Positions 9,138 to 17,772 of a stretch of 64,000 nucleotides of DNA are shown here, one piece after another. Position 1 is the stretch's first letter, and each line of letters begins with the position of its first letter. The notes beneath the pieces were generated by a model. The model saw only the letters and a program-made list of their open reading frames with translations, did not search any database and had not been told where the DNA came from. This DNA is from Rhodococcus sp. 105337. Lineage in GTDB: Bacteria; Actinomycetota; Actinomycetes; Mycobacteriales; Mycobacteriaceae. Both the position numbers and the translations under genes were made by a program. The stretch spans positions 682,001 to 746,000 of the forward strand of contig NZ_JABAGQ010000001.1 of NCBI RefSeq assembly GCF_012844225.1, written 5' to 3'.

Positions 9138-9165
9138 CACGTTCTCTGCCTGACACATTCTCTGC
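9127..9165. repeat. 16-bp tandem repeat over the stop codon of the DUF3263-like gene
   Basis: The units 9127-9142 and 9143-9158 are TCTCTGCCTGACACRT with one difference, and a third starts at 9159 (TCTCTGC) before diverging. The stop TGA at 9135-9137 is part of the first unit. It could be slippage-prone, and no regulatory role is evident. Confidence 0.7.
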
Positions 9166-9174
9166 TCGACGCAC

Positions 9175-10668
9175 TCACCGTGCGGACGCTGCCCCCGGGC
9201 CGGTGACCGCGGAGCGCGACGAGGCATCAGCCGGCGACTGTGCCGCGATGCCGGGAACCGGGGTCTCCGTACCGCCGGGTTGCGCTCCGCGGATCGCCAC
9301 GGTGGCGAGCGCCGCGACAAGTGCCGCGGCGCCACCGATCAGCATGCCCACGAGAAATCCGTTCTCTGTGGGAATCGTGTTGCCCGCGAACATGATGCTC
9401 ATCTGTGCCAGGACGACTCCCGCGACCGCTGCGGACACCGTACTGCCCAGCGAACGCAGCAACGTGTTGACGCTGTTCGCGGACGAGACCTCCGTCAGCG
9501 GCACCGCTCCCATGAGCAGAGTCGGAATTGCACCGTAGGCCAGCCCGATTCCCGCAGCGATGCAACAGGTGATCACCAGCAGTCCCCAGGTCGATCCCAT
9601 CATGAACAGCGACGAACCGTATGCCGCGGCCATCATCAGGCAACCGGTGCAGAGCGTCGTCCGGGGACCACGCGCGGTCGTGAGGCGTGCGCCCAGTGGT
9701 GAGATCACCATCATCAGCAGGCCGGCGGGCGCACACCAGAGTCCCATGACGATCATCGATTGCCCCAGGCCGTATCCCGTGGACTCGGGCAGCACCCGGA
9801 TCTGAGGGACGAGCAAGGCCTGGAAGTACATCGAGAAGCCGATCAGGATGGTGACGATATTGGTCACGAGCACCCGGTTGCCCATCGCCACCCGGAGGTC
9901 CACCAGAGGACTGTCGGCTCGAAGCTCCCAACGTCCCCAGCCGAGAAGCACCACGATGGACACCGCGAGCAGCGTCAAGGTCAGTCCCGCGGTCCATCCC
10001 CAGTCACCGCCTTTGGACACCGCGAGCAACAGGCATACCAGTGCCACCGACAGACCGAACGCGCCGAATCCGTCGAACTTGCCCCTGTGCTCGTTCGCCG
10101 GTGTGTCCCGTACGACCCATGCGATGAGGATCGCCATCACCACGCTGAGGATTCCGACTCCCCAGAACAACATTCGCCAGCTCGTGGTCTGCGCGACGAT
10201 TGCGGCGACCGGAAGTCCGAGTGCTCCGCCGATGCCCAGCGACGAACTCATCAGTGCGATCGCCGATCCCAGGCGCTCGGGAGGGACCAGCGAGCGCAGT
10301 GCGCTGATACCGAGCGGAACGATGCCGAATCCTGCGCCCTGCAGTGCGCGTCCGACGAGCATGGGTGCCAGGCTCGACGACATCGCACACAGGAACGACC
10401 CGAGGATCAGCGGCACCGTGCACAGCAGCAGGATCCGTCGTGCGCCGTACATGTCGCCCAGCCGGCCGGTCACGGGGGTGGCGACCGCTCCGGACAACAA
10501 GGTCACCGTGACGACCCAGGACGCATTCGCGGGACTTGTTCCGAGTAGTTCCGGCAAGTCGACGAGGAGCGGAATCACCAACGTGGACATCAGCGTGGTG
10601 ACGATTCCGGCAAAGACCAGCACCCAGATGGTCGGACCGGTCCGGACGGCCGGCACTACGGCATTCAC
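9175..10668 (-). CDS. MFS transporter, DHA2 (14-TM) drug/metabolite exporter type
   Basis: The protein is 497 residues and strongly hydrophobic, with a segment pattern consistent with 14 transmembrane helices. The motif-A-like loop RLGDMYGARRILL follows helix 2. DHA2 members are proton-driven exporters of hydrophobic compounds (EmrB/QacA). It starts 28 bp after the last ABC transporter gene, so it looks like the end of that operon: import of a peptide-like substrate coupled with export of a by-product, or simply detoxification. The start is ATG at 10668. The substrate is unknown. Confidence 0.9.
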   Translation of the reverse strand: MNAVVPAVRTGPTIWVLVFAGIVTTLMSTLVIPLLVDLPELLGTSPANASWVVTVTLLSGAVATPVTGRLGDMYGARRILLLCTVPLILGSFLCAMSSSLAPMLVGRALQGAGFGIVPLGISALRSLVPPERLGSAIALMSSSLGIGGALGLPVAAIVAQTTSWRMLFWGVGILSVVMAILIAWVVRDTPANEHRGKFDGFGAFGLSVALVCLLLAVSKGGDWGWTAGLTLTLLAVSIVVLLGWGRWELRADSPLVDLRVAMGNRVLVTNIVTILIGFSMYFQALLVPQIRVLPESTGYGLGQSMIVMGLWCAPAGLLMMVISPLGARLTTARGPRTTLCTGCLMMAAAYGSSLFMMGSTWGLLVITCCIAAGIGLAYGAIPTLLMGAVPLTEVSSANSVNTLLRSLGSTVSAAVAGVVLAQMSIMFAGNTIPTENGFLVGMLIGGAAALVAALATVAIRGAQPGGTETPVPGIAAQSPADASSRSAVTGPGAASAR

Positions 10669-10695
10669 AGGCGCCCGGTGCTCCGGGAACCACCG

Positions 10696-11814
10696 TCACC
10701 CATCGGCGTTCACCAGTTCGGTGTCGCCCGTTTCGGTGTCGCCCCTTTCGGTGTCCCCCGTTTCGATCTCCACGGCTTCCGTCTCGGCAGGTTCGGACTC
10801 CACCGTCTCGAAAAGGTTCTTCCGTCCCGTGACCGACGGCAACGGGAAGTGGCACGCCGCAAACTGTCCCGGCCGTACCTCCCGCATCTCGGGTTCTTCC
10901 TCGGCGCAACGATCCTGGGCCTTCGGGCAGCGGGTCCTGAACCGGCATCCCGTCGGAGGCGCAAGGGGCGACGGTACGTCGCCCGCCAGAGCCGGCCCTG
11001 CAAACGCTTTCTCGGGATCGGTCAGGGGAACCGAATCGAGTAGGGCACGCGTGTACGGATGAGCGGGATCATCGTAGATCTCGATCGAATCACCGAATTC
11101 ACACACCTTGCCGAGGTACATGACCATCACGTTGTCGCTGACGGTGCGTACGACCCCGAGATCGTGGGCGATGAACACCACCGTCAGAGCGAACTTCGTC
11201 TTCAGTTCCTCGATGAGGTTGAGGATCTGCGCTTGCACCGAAACGTCCAGGGCCGACACAGGTTCATCGCAAATGAGGAGCCTCGGCTCGAGCGCGAGCG
11301 CCCGCGCGATCGCCACGCGCTGCGCCTGTCCCCCGGACAACTGCCGTGGGAGCACGTTCGCGAATCGGTCGCCCGGGAGACCGACCTGCTCGAGAACCGA
11401 CGCCGAGGCCTTCTCGCGTGACTCGGACGACGCGCCCGCAATGGTCATCCCCTCGACCACGATGTCCTTGACGGCGCGGCGGGGATTGAGCGAGGACACC
11501 GGGTCCTGGAAGATCATCTGCATATCCCGGCGGAGCGAACGCATGTGCTTTTCGCTCGCGCCCTCGATCCACTCTTCTCCGAAGCGGATTCGCCCCGACG
11601 TCACCCGGTCGAGCCGGAGGACGGCGCGGCCGGTCGTCGACTTGCCGCATCCCGATTCGCCGACGATTCCCAGCGTCTCGCCGGCCAGTACGTCGAAGCT
11701 GATCTTCGACACCGCCTGTACGGTGCCGGCATCCGTCGGGTACTCCACCACGAGATCCTGAACACTGAGCAGGGCCTCTTCGCCCCGCAGATGAGCGGTA
11801 CCACTACCCGCCAT
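10696..11814 (-). CDS. Dipeptide/oligopeptide ABC importer ATPase, DppF/OppF type
   Basis: This 372-residue ATPase has Walker A GESGCGKSTTG, the LSGGQAQR signature, Walker B LLICDEP and the C-terminal oligopeptide-ABC domain with four-cysteine-type segment CRFRTRCPKAQDRC. The start at 11814 (MAGSG) is preferred because GGAGGTG lies upstream; it overlaps the DppD-like gene by 11 bp. After the normal end, the protein has an acidic tail of about 45 residues containing GDTE-type repeats, which the family lacks. The encoding DNA (about 10719-10766) is a visible 15-bp tandem repeat. Confidence 0.9.
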   Translation of the reverse strand: MAGSGTAHLRGEEALLSVQDLVVEYPTDAGTVQAVSKISFDVLAGETLGIVGESGCGKSTTGRAVLRLDRVTSGRIRFGEEWIEGASEKHMRSLRRDMQMIFQDPVSSLNPRRAVKDIVVEGMTIAGASSESREKASASVLEQVGLPGDRFANVLPRQLSGGQAQRVAIARALALEPRLLICDEPVSALDVSVQAQILNLIEELKTKFALTVVFIAHDLGVVRTVSDNVMVMYLGKVCEFGDSIEIYDDPAHPYTRALLDSVPLTDPEKAFAGPALAGDVPSPLAPPTGCRFRTRCPKAQDRCAEEEPEMREVRPGQFAACHFPLPSVTGRKNLFETVESEPAETEAVEIETGDTERGDTETGDTELVNADG

Positions 11815-12817
11815 GCGATTCACCTCCGGATACAGCGCCGACCGCCGGAACGACGGGACGCAGACATGCGACCTCATGGTCGATACCGACCGATTCGAGA
11901 CCGATCGGCGCGACGGTGCACTCGTCCGCAACATGGGTGCAGCGCGGCGCGAATCGGCACCCCTGAGGCGGATCGGTGGGATCGGGCAGCGACCCCTCGA
12001 TCAGGCGCAGCGGTGCGTGCCGCTCGTGATCGATCGTCGGTGTCGCCCCCAGGAGCGCGTGGGTGTAGCGATGCATCGGCGCATCGAACACCTCTCGGGT
12101 GGATCCCACCTCCGCGAGCCGTCCCGCGTACATCACCGCCACGCGGTCCGTGCGACCGGCGACGACGGCGAGGTCGTGGCTGATGAGCATCATCGACATG
12201 TCCCGGTCGCGTTGGACGCGGCGGAGCAGGTCCAGGATCTGCCGTTGCACGGTGACGTCGAGGGCGGTGGTCGGCTCGTCCGCGATGAGCAGATCCGGTT
12301 CACATGCCAGCGCGATCGCGAGCATCACGCGCTGGCGCATACCGCCGGACATCTCGTGGGGATAGTTGCCCAGCCGTCGTTCGGGGTCCGGAACGCCTAC
12401 TTCTTCGAGAAGCTTCAACGCTCGGGTCCGCGCTTCGGACCGGCTCACCCCGAGATGCCGCCGCATCCCCTCGGTGAGCTGACGCTCGACCTTGACCACC
12501 GGGTTGAGCGAACGCCCCGGGTCCTGGAAAACCATGGCGATCTGGTTTCCCCAGATCTCCAGCTTCTCCTTCTTCGTCAGGGACAGCAGGTCACGGCCCC
12601 TGAACGTCACGTGGCCGGATCGACCCGAACGCGGAGGCATGAGCCCCATGATCGCGCGGGCCATCACCGATTTGCCGGAGCCGGACTCGCCGACGATACC
12701 CAGCGCCTGTCCGGAATCCAGGTCGAGCGACACGTCGTCCACTGCACGGACGGTGCCACGCGGCGTACCGATGTAGGCACGTAGATTTCTCACTTCGAGA
12801 AGCGGCTGAGCATTCAC
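11804..12817 (-). CDS. Dipeptide/oligopeptide ABC importer ATPase, DppD/OppD type
   Basis: A 337-residue ATPase with Walker A GESGSGKS, signature MSGGMRQR, Walker B LLIADEP and the C-terminal CRFAPRC...C cluster of OppD/DppD proteins, which can bind an iron-sulfur centre in relatives. It would form the ATPase heterodimer with the following DppF-like subunit and energise uptake through the two permeases upstream. It lies 27 bp after the binding-protein gene in a clear five-gene transporter operon. Confidence 0.9.
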   Translation of the reverse strand: MNAQPLLEVRNLRAYIGTPRGTVRAVDDVSLDLDSGQALGIVGESGSGKSVMARAIMGLMPPRSGRSGHVTFRGRDLLSLTKKEKLEIWGNQIAMVFQDPGRSLNPVVKVERQLTEGMRRHLGVSRSEARTRALKLLEEVGVPDPERRLGNYPHEMSGGMRQRVMLAIALACEPDLLIADEPTTALDVTVQRQILDLLRRVQRDRDMSMMLISHDLAVVAGRTDRVAVMYAGRLAEVGSTREVFDAPMHRYTHALLGATPTIDHERHAPLRLIEGSLPDPTDPPQGCRFAPRCTHVADECTVAPIGLESVGIDHEVACLRPVVPAVGAVSGGESHGG

Positions 12818-12844
12818 GGCGAGCCGGCCCTTTCCTCGTGTCGG

Positions 12845-14428
12845 CTAGTTACTGATCCAGAACTCTTCGGGAAGAGGAGACCCGAGTGTGTAAATCTGTG
12901 CGCCGTGCAGGTTCTTGCCGAAGGTCACCGACGGCAACGCCCGGACGTACCAGAGACCCACCACGGTGTCGGCGATGATCTGCTGTGCCTCGTCGTACGC
13001 CGCTTTGCGCTCCTCGGCGGTCTGGCCGAACCGGCCCCGCTCGAGCGCGGCGTCGAGTTCCGGATTGTTCACGCCCATGAAGTTTCCGCTCGACTGCGAG
13101 TCGAACGCCATGGTCAGCGCGTAATCCGGATCCTGGGTGATCGTGGACGAGACGAGCATGTCGAAGTCGCGGGCACCCGCACGTGCTGTCACCGCGGGGA
13201 AATCGGCTACCTCGACCTTCATCTCCACATTCTGGAATGCACTGAGCTGAGCCTGGATTGCCTCACCCAGCACGCGACTCTCGCTTGTCGGGTAGGACAG
13301 GAAGGTGAACGACACCGGCTTGCCCTCCGCGGCGAGCTCATCGAAGAGACGCTGTGCCTCGGCGGCATCCGTCGTGCTCAAGGGGATATCGGCGTAGTAC
13401 GGGGAATCCTCGGGGAACAAGGTCTTCGGCACTTCGCCCTCACCGTTGTAGACCACGGTGTTCACGGCGTCGAGATCGACAGCGAGCGACACGGCACGTC
13501 GTGCCCGGGCGTCGTCGAACGGTGCGCGGCGTTGATTCATACCGGCGAACTGGCCACCACCGGTCGACGCGACCAGGTACTGCAGGCCGGCGGCCTCGGC
13601 CTTGTTGATATTGGTCCAGCTCGTCTCCGTGGTGAGGTCGGCCCCACCGGTGGTCATCGCGTTGGAACGCTGGTTGGCGTCGGCCACGGTGCGAATCACA
13701 AGCTTGTCGAGATAGGGCTTCGGCGCGTCCCAGTACCCGGCGTTCTTCTCGAGCTCGATCGAGTCCTGACGCGTCCAGCTCACGAGCGTGAAAGGTCCGG
13801 CTCCGACGGGATTCTCGTCGAATGCCGCAGCACCCTTCTCGAGTGCGGCCGGGGATGCGATCCAGTTGAGTGCGCCGGCAACGAGCGCCTGGCCGAACTG
13901 GGGGTTCGGCTCGACCATCGTCACACGCATCGTCCTCGGGTCGACCACCTCGGTCGATTCGATCTGCACAGCCTGCCGGATCGTTGTGGATCCCAGTGCG
14001 GGGTCCTTGAGCCGGTCCCAATTGAACTTCACGGCCGCGGCGTCGAGCGGGCTACCGTCGCTGAACGCGAGGTCGGGCCGCAACGCCAGCGTGAAGGTCT
14101 TTCCGCCGTCGGCAGTCGAGAAGTCGGTCGCCATCTTGTACTCGAGTTCGAGCGTGTCGTTGGCCGTGACCATCAATGTGCCGTAGAGGGCATTGCCGAG
14201 AGTGGGCTGGTGGGCCCAGGTGTTGGACAGCGCCGCGGGGTCGAGCGAGCGTGGTTCACCCATCTGCAGGATGCGACCGGTACCACCGGCTACGGGGTCG
14301 CCCGCGTCCACGGTGCTCTGGGCGGCGTTGGAAGCGGAAGCGGAATCGCCGCTCCCACATGCCCCCAGCACCAGTGCGGCAGAGCATGCGGCCGCGAACG
14401 CGGCCACCAGACGTCTGTGTCGTATCAT
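12845..14428 (-). CDS. Family 5 extracellular solute-binding lipoprotein of the ABC importer
   Basis: This 527-residue protein begins with a basic/hydrophobic signal peptide ending in the lipobox LGAC, so it is an acylated lipoprotein on the outer face of the membrane. The body matches DppA/OppA-like family 5 binding proteins (e.g. LALRPDLAFSDGSPLDAAAVKFNWDR-type segments near 100-135). This family carries peptides, but in soil actinomycetes also nickel chelates, glycosides and aromatic conjugates. It lies between the permease and ATPase genes. The gap to the upstream permease is only 51 bp, so no separate promoter is assumed. The ligand is not predictable. Confidence 0.92.
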   Translation of the reverse strand: MIRHRRLVAAFAAACSAALVLGACGSGDSASASNAAQSTVDAGDPVAGGTGRILQMGEPRSLDPAALSNTWAHQPTLGNALYGTLMVTANDTLELEYKMATDFSTADGGKTFTLALRPDLAFSDGSPLDAAAVKFNWDRLKDPALGSTTIRQAVQIESTEVVDPRTMRVTMVEPNPQFGQALVAGALNWIASPAALEKGAAAFDENPVGAGPFTLVSWTRQDSIELEKNAGYWDAPKPYLDKLVIRTVADANQRSNAMTTGGADLTTETSWTNINKAEAAGLQYLVASTGGGQFAGMNQRRAPFDDARARRAVSLAVDLDAVNTVVYNGEGEVPKTLFPEDSPYYADIPLSTTDAAEAQRLFDELAAEGKPVSFTFLSYPTSESRVLGEAIQAQLSAFQNVEMKVEVADFPAVTARAGARDFDMLVSSTITQDPDYALTMAFDSQSSGNFMGVNNPELDAALERGRFGQTAEERKAAYDEAQQIIADTVVGLWYVRALPSVTFGKNLHGAQIYTLGSPLPEEFWISN

Positions 14429-14479
14429 TCTCGACCTCTCATGTGGAAAATGTTCGAATACAACCGGTTCGAGGCCAAC

Positions 14480-15382
14480 TCAGTCGTGCAGCGTCCGGTC
14501 GTACTTGGTGCGGAGGTGGTCGCCTACCTGATTGAGAGCGAACACCGTGAAGAAGATGACGAGGGCAGGCACGAAGACGAGGTGCGGGGACGTCGCGATG
14601 GCGTCCTTGCCGTCGTTGATCATGCCGCCCCAACTGGGCTGGGGTGGTGGAATGCCCAGCCCGAGGAAGCTCAGAGAACCCTCGGCGACGATCAGGGCAG
14701 CGATCACGATCGGCATGTACGACGCCAGCGGGGCGAGAACGTTCGGCATGATCTCTCGAAAGAGAATGCGCCCGTTCCCCGCACCCATGTTCTTTGCCGC
14801 TCTGACGAATTCGCGTGAGGACCACGCCAGGGTGTTGGCCCGGGACAACCGGATGAACGACGGAATCGCCAGCAAGCCGAGCCCGAAGAGCATCGTCTGG
14901 ACGCTCGGAGTCAGGATCGACGCCAGGGCGAGAAGCAGGATGAGCGGCGGAAACGCGAGCATGGCGTCGGCGACGAGCGAGATCACGGCGTCGACACGCT
15001 TGCCGAAGTATCCCGCGATCATCCCGAACAGCGAGCCGACGACGAAGCCGACTGTGCCGGCGACGGCACCGATCACGAGCGACACCTGGGCGCCGTAGAC
15101 GACACGCGAGAGCAGGGACCGTCCGAGCGTGTCGGTTCCGAGGAGCGTGTCCAGCGAACCGAAGCCGGGTGGCGTGCGGGGCGGACCGATCGGGATGTTG
15201 TACGGAGCGAGGGGCAGGAGTCCGGCGAAGACCGCCGCACCGATGATGATCACCAGCCACGCGATCGACAGGTACACCAGAATCGACCGGGTCTTCTTGA
15301 CCGCGGGTACATCCGGAAGTTTCGTGGCTACCTCGTCGACGGGGCGACCGTCGTCCTTCTTCTCCAACGCGACCTGGGTCAT
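14480..15382 (-). CDS. ABC importer permease, DppC/OppC type
   Basis: A 300-residue inner-membrane permease with an N-terminal cytoplasmic tail, a first helix at about 35-55 and the five-helix binding-protein-dependent transport domain. The EAA loop for ATPase docking reads FVRAAKNMGAGNGRILFREI. It overlaps the DppB-like gene by 4 bp (ATGA) and would form the translocation heterodimer with it. Confidence 0.92.
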   Translation of the reverse strand: MTQVALEKKDDGRPVDEVATKLPDVPAVKKTRSILVYLSIAWLVIIIGAAVFAGLLPLAPYNIPIGPPRTPPGFGSLDTLLGTDTLGRSLLSRVVYGAQVSLVIGAVAGTVGFVVGSLFGMIAGYFGKRVDAVISLVADAMLAFPPLILLLALASILTPSVQTMLFGLGLLAIPSFIRLSRANTLAWSSREFVRAAKNMGAGNGRILFREIMPNVLAPLASYMPIVIAALIVAEGSLSFLGLGIPPPQPSWGGMINDGKDAIATSPHLVFVPALVIFFTVFALNQVGDHLRTKYDRTLHD

Positions 15383-16338
15383 GCTCCGACCACCTTCCTG
15401 ACCCGCGGGTCGATCACTTGGTAGCTGAGATCGACAAGGGTGTTGATTCCCACGTAGACGACCGCGATGAACACCACGATGCCCTGGACCATGATCACGT
15501 CACGCGACGTGATGGACGACGCAACGAGTTGCCCCAGACCCGGGAGCCCGAACAATGTTTCGACGATGACCGTGCCTCCGATGAGGCGGCCGAGGTTGAT
15601 GCCCGCGACGGTGATCAGCGAGAAGGACGAGGGGCGCAGCGCGTGCCGGAACATCACGTACCAGGACGGCATTCCCTTGGCTCGGGCCGCGGCGACGAAA
15701 TCCTCACGCAGCGTGCCGATGAGATCGGTGCGGAGCAGACGGTGGAATGCCGCGATCTCCGTGAGCGCGATCGCCAGCGCCGGCAGCAGAGCGCCACGCA
15801 GGTTCTCACCGAGTCCTTCCTCGATCCGGGACCATCCCATCACCGGGAAGATGTTGAGCTGAATCGCGAGGAAGTAGATCAGTACCGGGCCGGCGATGAA
15901 GGCCGGCACCGACAGGAAGACCGCCGACAGCGCGTTCATCCCGCGGTCCACCTTGCTACCCGGGCGCGACGCCGAAACCACGCCCATGACGAGCGCGACG
16001 AGGAGAGCGATGATCAAGCCCATAGCGGCGAGTTGCAGCGTCACCGGAAGTCGCTCACCGATGGCCTCGCTGACCGATTGCCCTGTCAGCGGCGATGTTC
16101 CGAGATCACCGCGCACCGCATCGGCGAGCCATCCCGTGTACTGCGCCCAGAACGGCTGGTCGAGGCCGAGCTTGGCGTCCATCGCGGCGACAGCCTCGGG
16201 TGTTGCATTCTCGCCCAGGATGACCTGTGCGACAGATCCCGGAGCAAGACCGAGCAGTGCGACAACCGCGATCGTCACCAGAAGGACGACCAGCAGGCTG
16301 CGGCCCACTTTCTTCGAAATCGTGAGAATCATCCACAC
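15379..16338 (-). CDS. ABC importer permease, DppB/OppB type
   Basis: A 319-residue permease with the DppB layout: N-terminal helix, periplasmic loop with LDQPFWAQYTGWL, then the transport domain with EAA loop DFVAAARAKGMPSWYVMFRH. It is the first gene of the transporter operon. The start may be GTG at 16338 or ATG at 16332 (MILTISKKVG); neither has a strong ribosome site. The 273 bp upstream carry a hairpin and an inverted repeat but no gene. Confidence 0.9.
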   Translation of the reverse strand: MWMILTISKKVGRSLLVVLLVTIAVVALLGLAPGSVAQVILGENATPEAVAAMDAKLGLDQPFWAQYTGWLADAVRGDLGTSPLTGQSVSEAIGERLPVTLQLAAMGLIIALLVALVMGVVSASRPGSKVDRGMNALSAVFLSVPAFIAGPVLIYFLAIQLNIFPVMGWSRIEEGLGENLRGALLPALAIALTEIAAFHRLLRTDLIGTLREDFVAAARAKGMPSWYVMFRHALRPSSFSLITVAGINLGRLIGGTVIVETLFGLPGLGQLVASSITSRDVIMVQGIVVFIAVVYVGINTLVDLSYQVIDPRVRKVVGA

Positions 16339-16454
16339 TCAACTTTCATCGTGCTGCCGGAGCCGTGGGACGCGGCGACACAGAACAAGACCCACCCGAG
16401 CACTCCATGTGATGACCCACACATTAAGTCTTGTTTGTGAGCACGGCAATACGG

Positions 16455-16473
16455 ATTCACTAGAAAGGTGAAT
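16455..16473. promoter_or_regulatory. Inverted repeat in the promoter region of the ABC importer operon
   Basis: ATTCAC-tagaaag-GTGAAT has perfect 6-bp arms. It lies about 120 bp upstream of the DppB-like start, in a 273-bp stretch (16339-16611) without a gene, and could be an operator. The regulator is unknown. Confidence 0.35.
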
Positions 16474-16562
16474 GGTGTGCAAAGAATACAGAACGGCAAT
16501 CTTGCAGTGCTGCAACATATTCGGCCGACACACGTCGAAGCGAGACAGTCGTGCAACGTCGA

Positions 16563-16597
16563 ACAGCCCACACCCACGTGGCGTGGGCGCGGGCTGT
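16563..16597 (-). terminator. Hairpin after the Ltp/DUF35/CaiB/ALDH operon
   Basis: Arms ACAGCCC/GGGCTGT and inner CCCAC/GTGGG form a long stem with a symmetric 3-nt internal loop, 15 bp after the thiolase stop. No good T-tract follows, so it is a likely but not classical terminator. Confidence 0.5.
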
Positions 16598-16611
16598 CCG
16601 GGTGGCAGAGA

Positions 16612-17772
16612 TTATCGAGTTGCGGGCCCCTCCAGAATCGTCACGGCGGCAACCGCTGTCGGACCTCCGACATTGTGCGCAAGTCCGATTCGTGCTCCGT
16701 CGACCTGATTGACGGCCTGTCCCCGTAGTTGCTCGAAGAGTTCGACACACTGCGCCACCCCCGACGCGCCGGGTGGGTGACCCTTCGTATTGAGACCCCC
16801 ACTGGGGTTCACGGGAAGGGAACCGCCGATATCGGTGGCCCCGGACTCCAGCAACTTGAACGCTTCGAATTTCTCCGCGAAACCGAGATCCTCGTAACTG
16901 ATGAGTTCGATGCCGGTGAAGTAGTCGTGGACCTCCGCGACGTCCACGTCCGCCGGACCGAGCCCGGCCGCGGCGAACGCCTGCTTCGCGGCACGCCGAG
17001 TCGCCGGCAGCGTGGTGAGATCCCCTTTGTGCTGGTGCATCACGGAGTCGAGGCCGAGTCCGGTACCGCGGATCCACACAGGACGGTCCGTGAAGCGATC
17101 GACCACGTCGTCCGCGACGAGGATGAGCGCGGCGGCACCGTCGCTCTGAGGCGCGCAGTCGTAGACCCCGAACGGCGTGACCGTGGTGTCCGCGGCGAGC
17201 ACTTCTTCCACCGTCAGTTCGAATCGCCGGCAGGCCTTCGGATTGGTCATTCCGTTGCGATGGTTCTTCACCGCCACCATCGCCATGTGCTCACGGGTGG
17301 CAGGGGACTCGTACAGGTAGCGCCGGACGTGGAGTGCGAAGCCCGCTTGGGCGAGACCGAGGGGGTAGTCCCACGCCATGTCCCGGGTCATCGCCTCCCA
17401 TTCCCACAACATGCCCTTCGACGCCGTCTCCCGGATCTTGTCGGCACCCATGACGAGGGCGATGTCGTACGCCCCCGAGGCGATCCCGAACATCGCGTTG
17501 CGGATCGCGTCGTGCCCGGTGGCACAGGAATTCTCGACGCGCGTGACCGGCAGTTCCGGCAACCCGAGCGTGTCCGCCAGGATGCCGGACGGAAATCCGT
17601 CCGTGGTGCCCATCGAGCCGAACCACGCGGCCTGCAGGTCGGACTTGTCGATCCCCTTGTCGACGCTCGCGGCGCATTCGGAGTACGCCATCGGGAGCAG
17701 ATCCCGCATACCCAGCGCAAAGTGCTCGGCGAACGGGGTCATTCCTGCGCCGACGATTGCGACGTTTCTCAT
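16612..17772 (-). CDS. SCP-x/lipid-transfer-type thiolase (Ltp family), catalytic Cys present
   Basis: This 386-residue thiolase-superfamily protein keeps the nucleophilic cysteine in VENSCATGHD (Cys83) and the histidine-bearing segments AEVHDYF and KGHPPGASG, as real SCP-x thiolases do. It would cleave a 3-ketoacyl-CoA, typically branched or sterol-like. It overlaps the upstream HMG-CoA-synthase/DUF35-like gene by 4 bp. In this family the thiolase often needs a DUF35 partner, and the neighbour is the obvious candidate. It is the last gene of a four-gene minus-strand operon. Confidence 0.88.
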   Translation of the reverse strand: MRNVAIVGAGMTPFAEHFALGMRDLLPMAYSECAASVDKGIDKSDLQAAWFGSMGTTDGFPSGILADTLGLPELPVTRVENSCATGHDAIRNAMFGIASGAYDIALVMGADKIRETASKGMLWEWEAMTRDMAWDYPLGLAQAGFALHVRRYLYESPATREHMAMVAVKNHRNGMTNPKACRRFELTVEEVLAADTTVTPFGVYDCAPQSDGAAALILVADDVVDRFTDRPVWIRGTGLGLDSVMHQHKGDLTTLPATRRAAKQAFAAAGLGPADVDVAEVHDYFTGIELISYEDLGFAEKFEAFKLLESGATDIGGSLPVNPSGGLNTKGHPPGASGVAQCVELFEQLRGQAVNQVDGARIGLAHNVGGPTAVAAVTILEGPATR

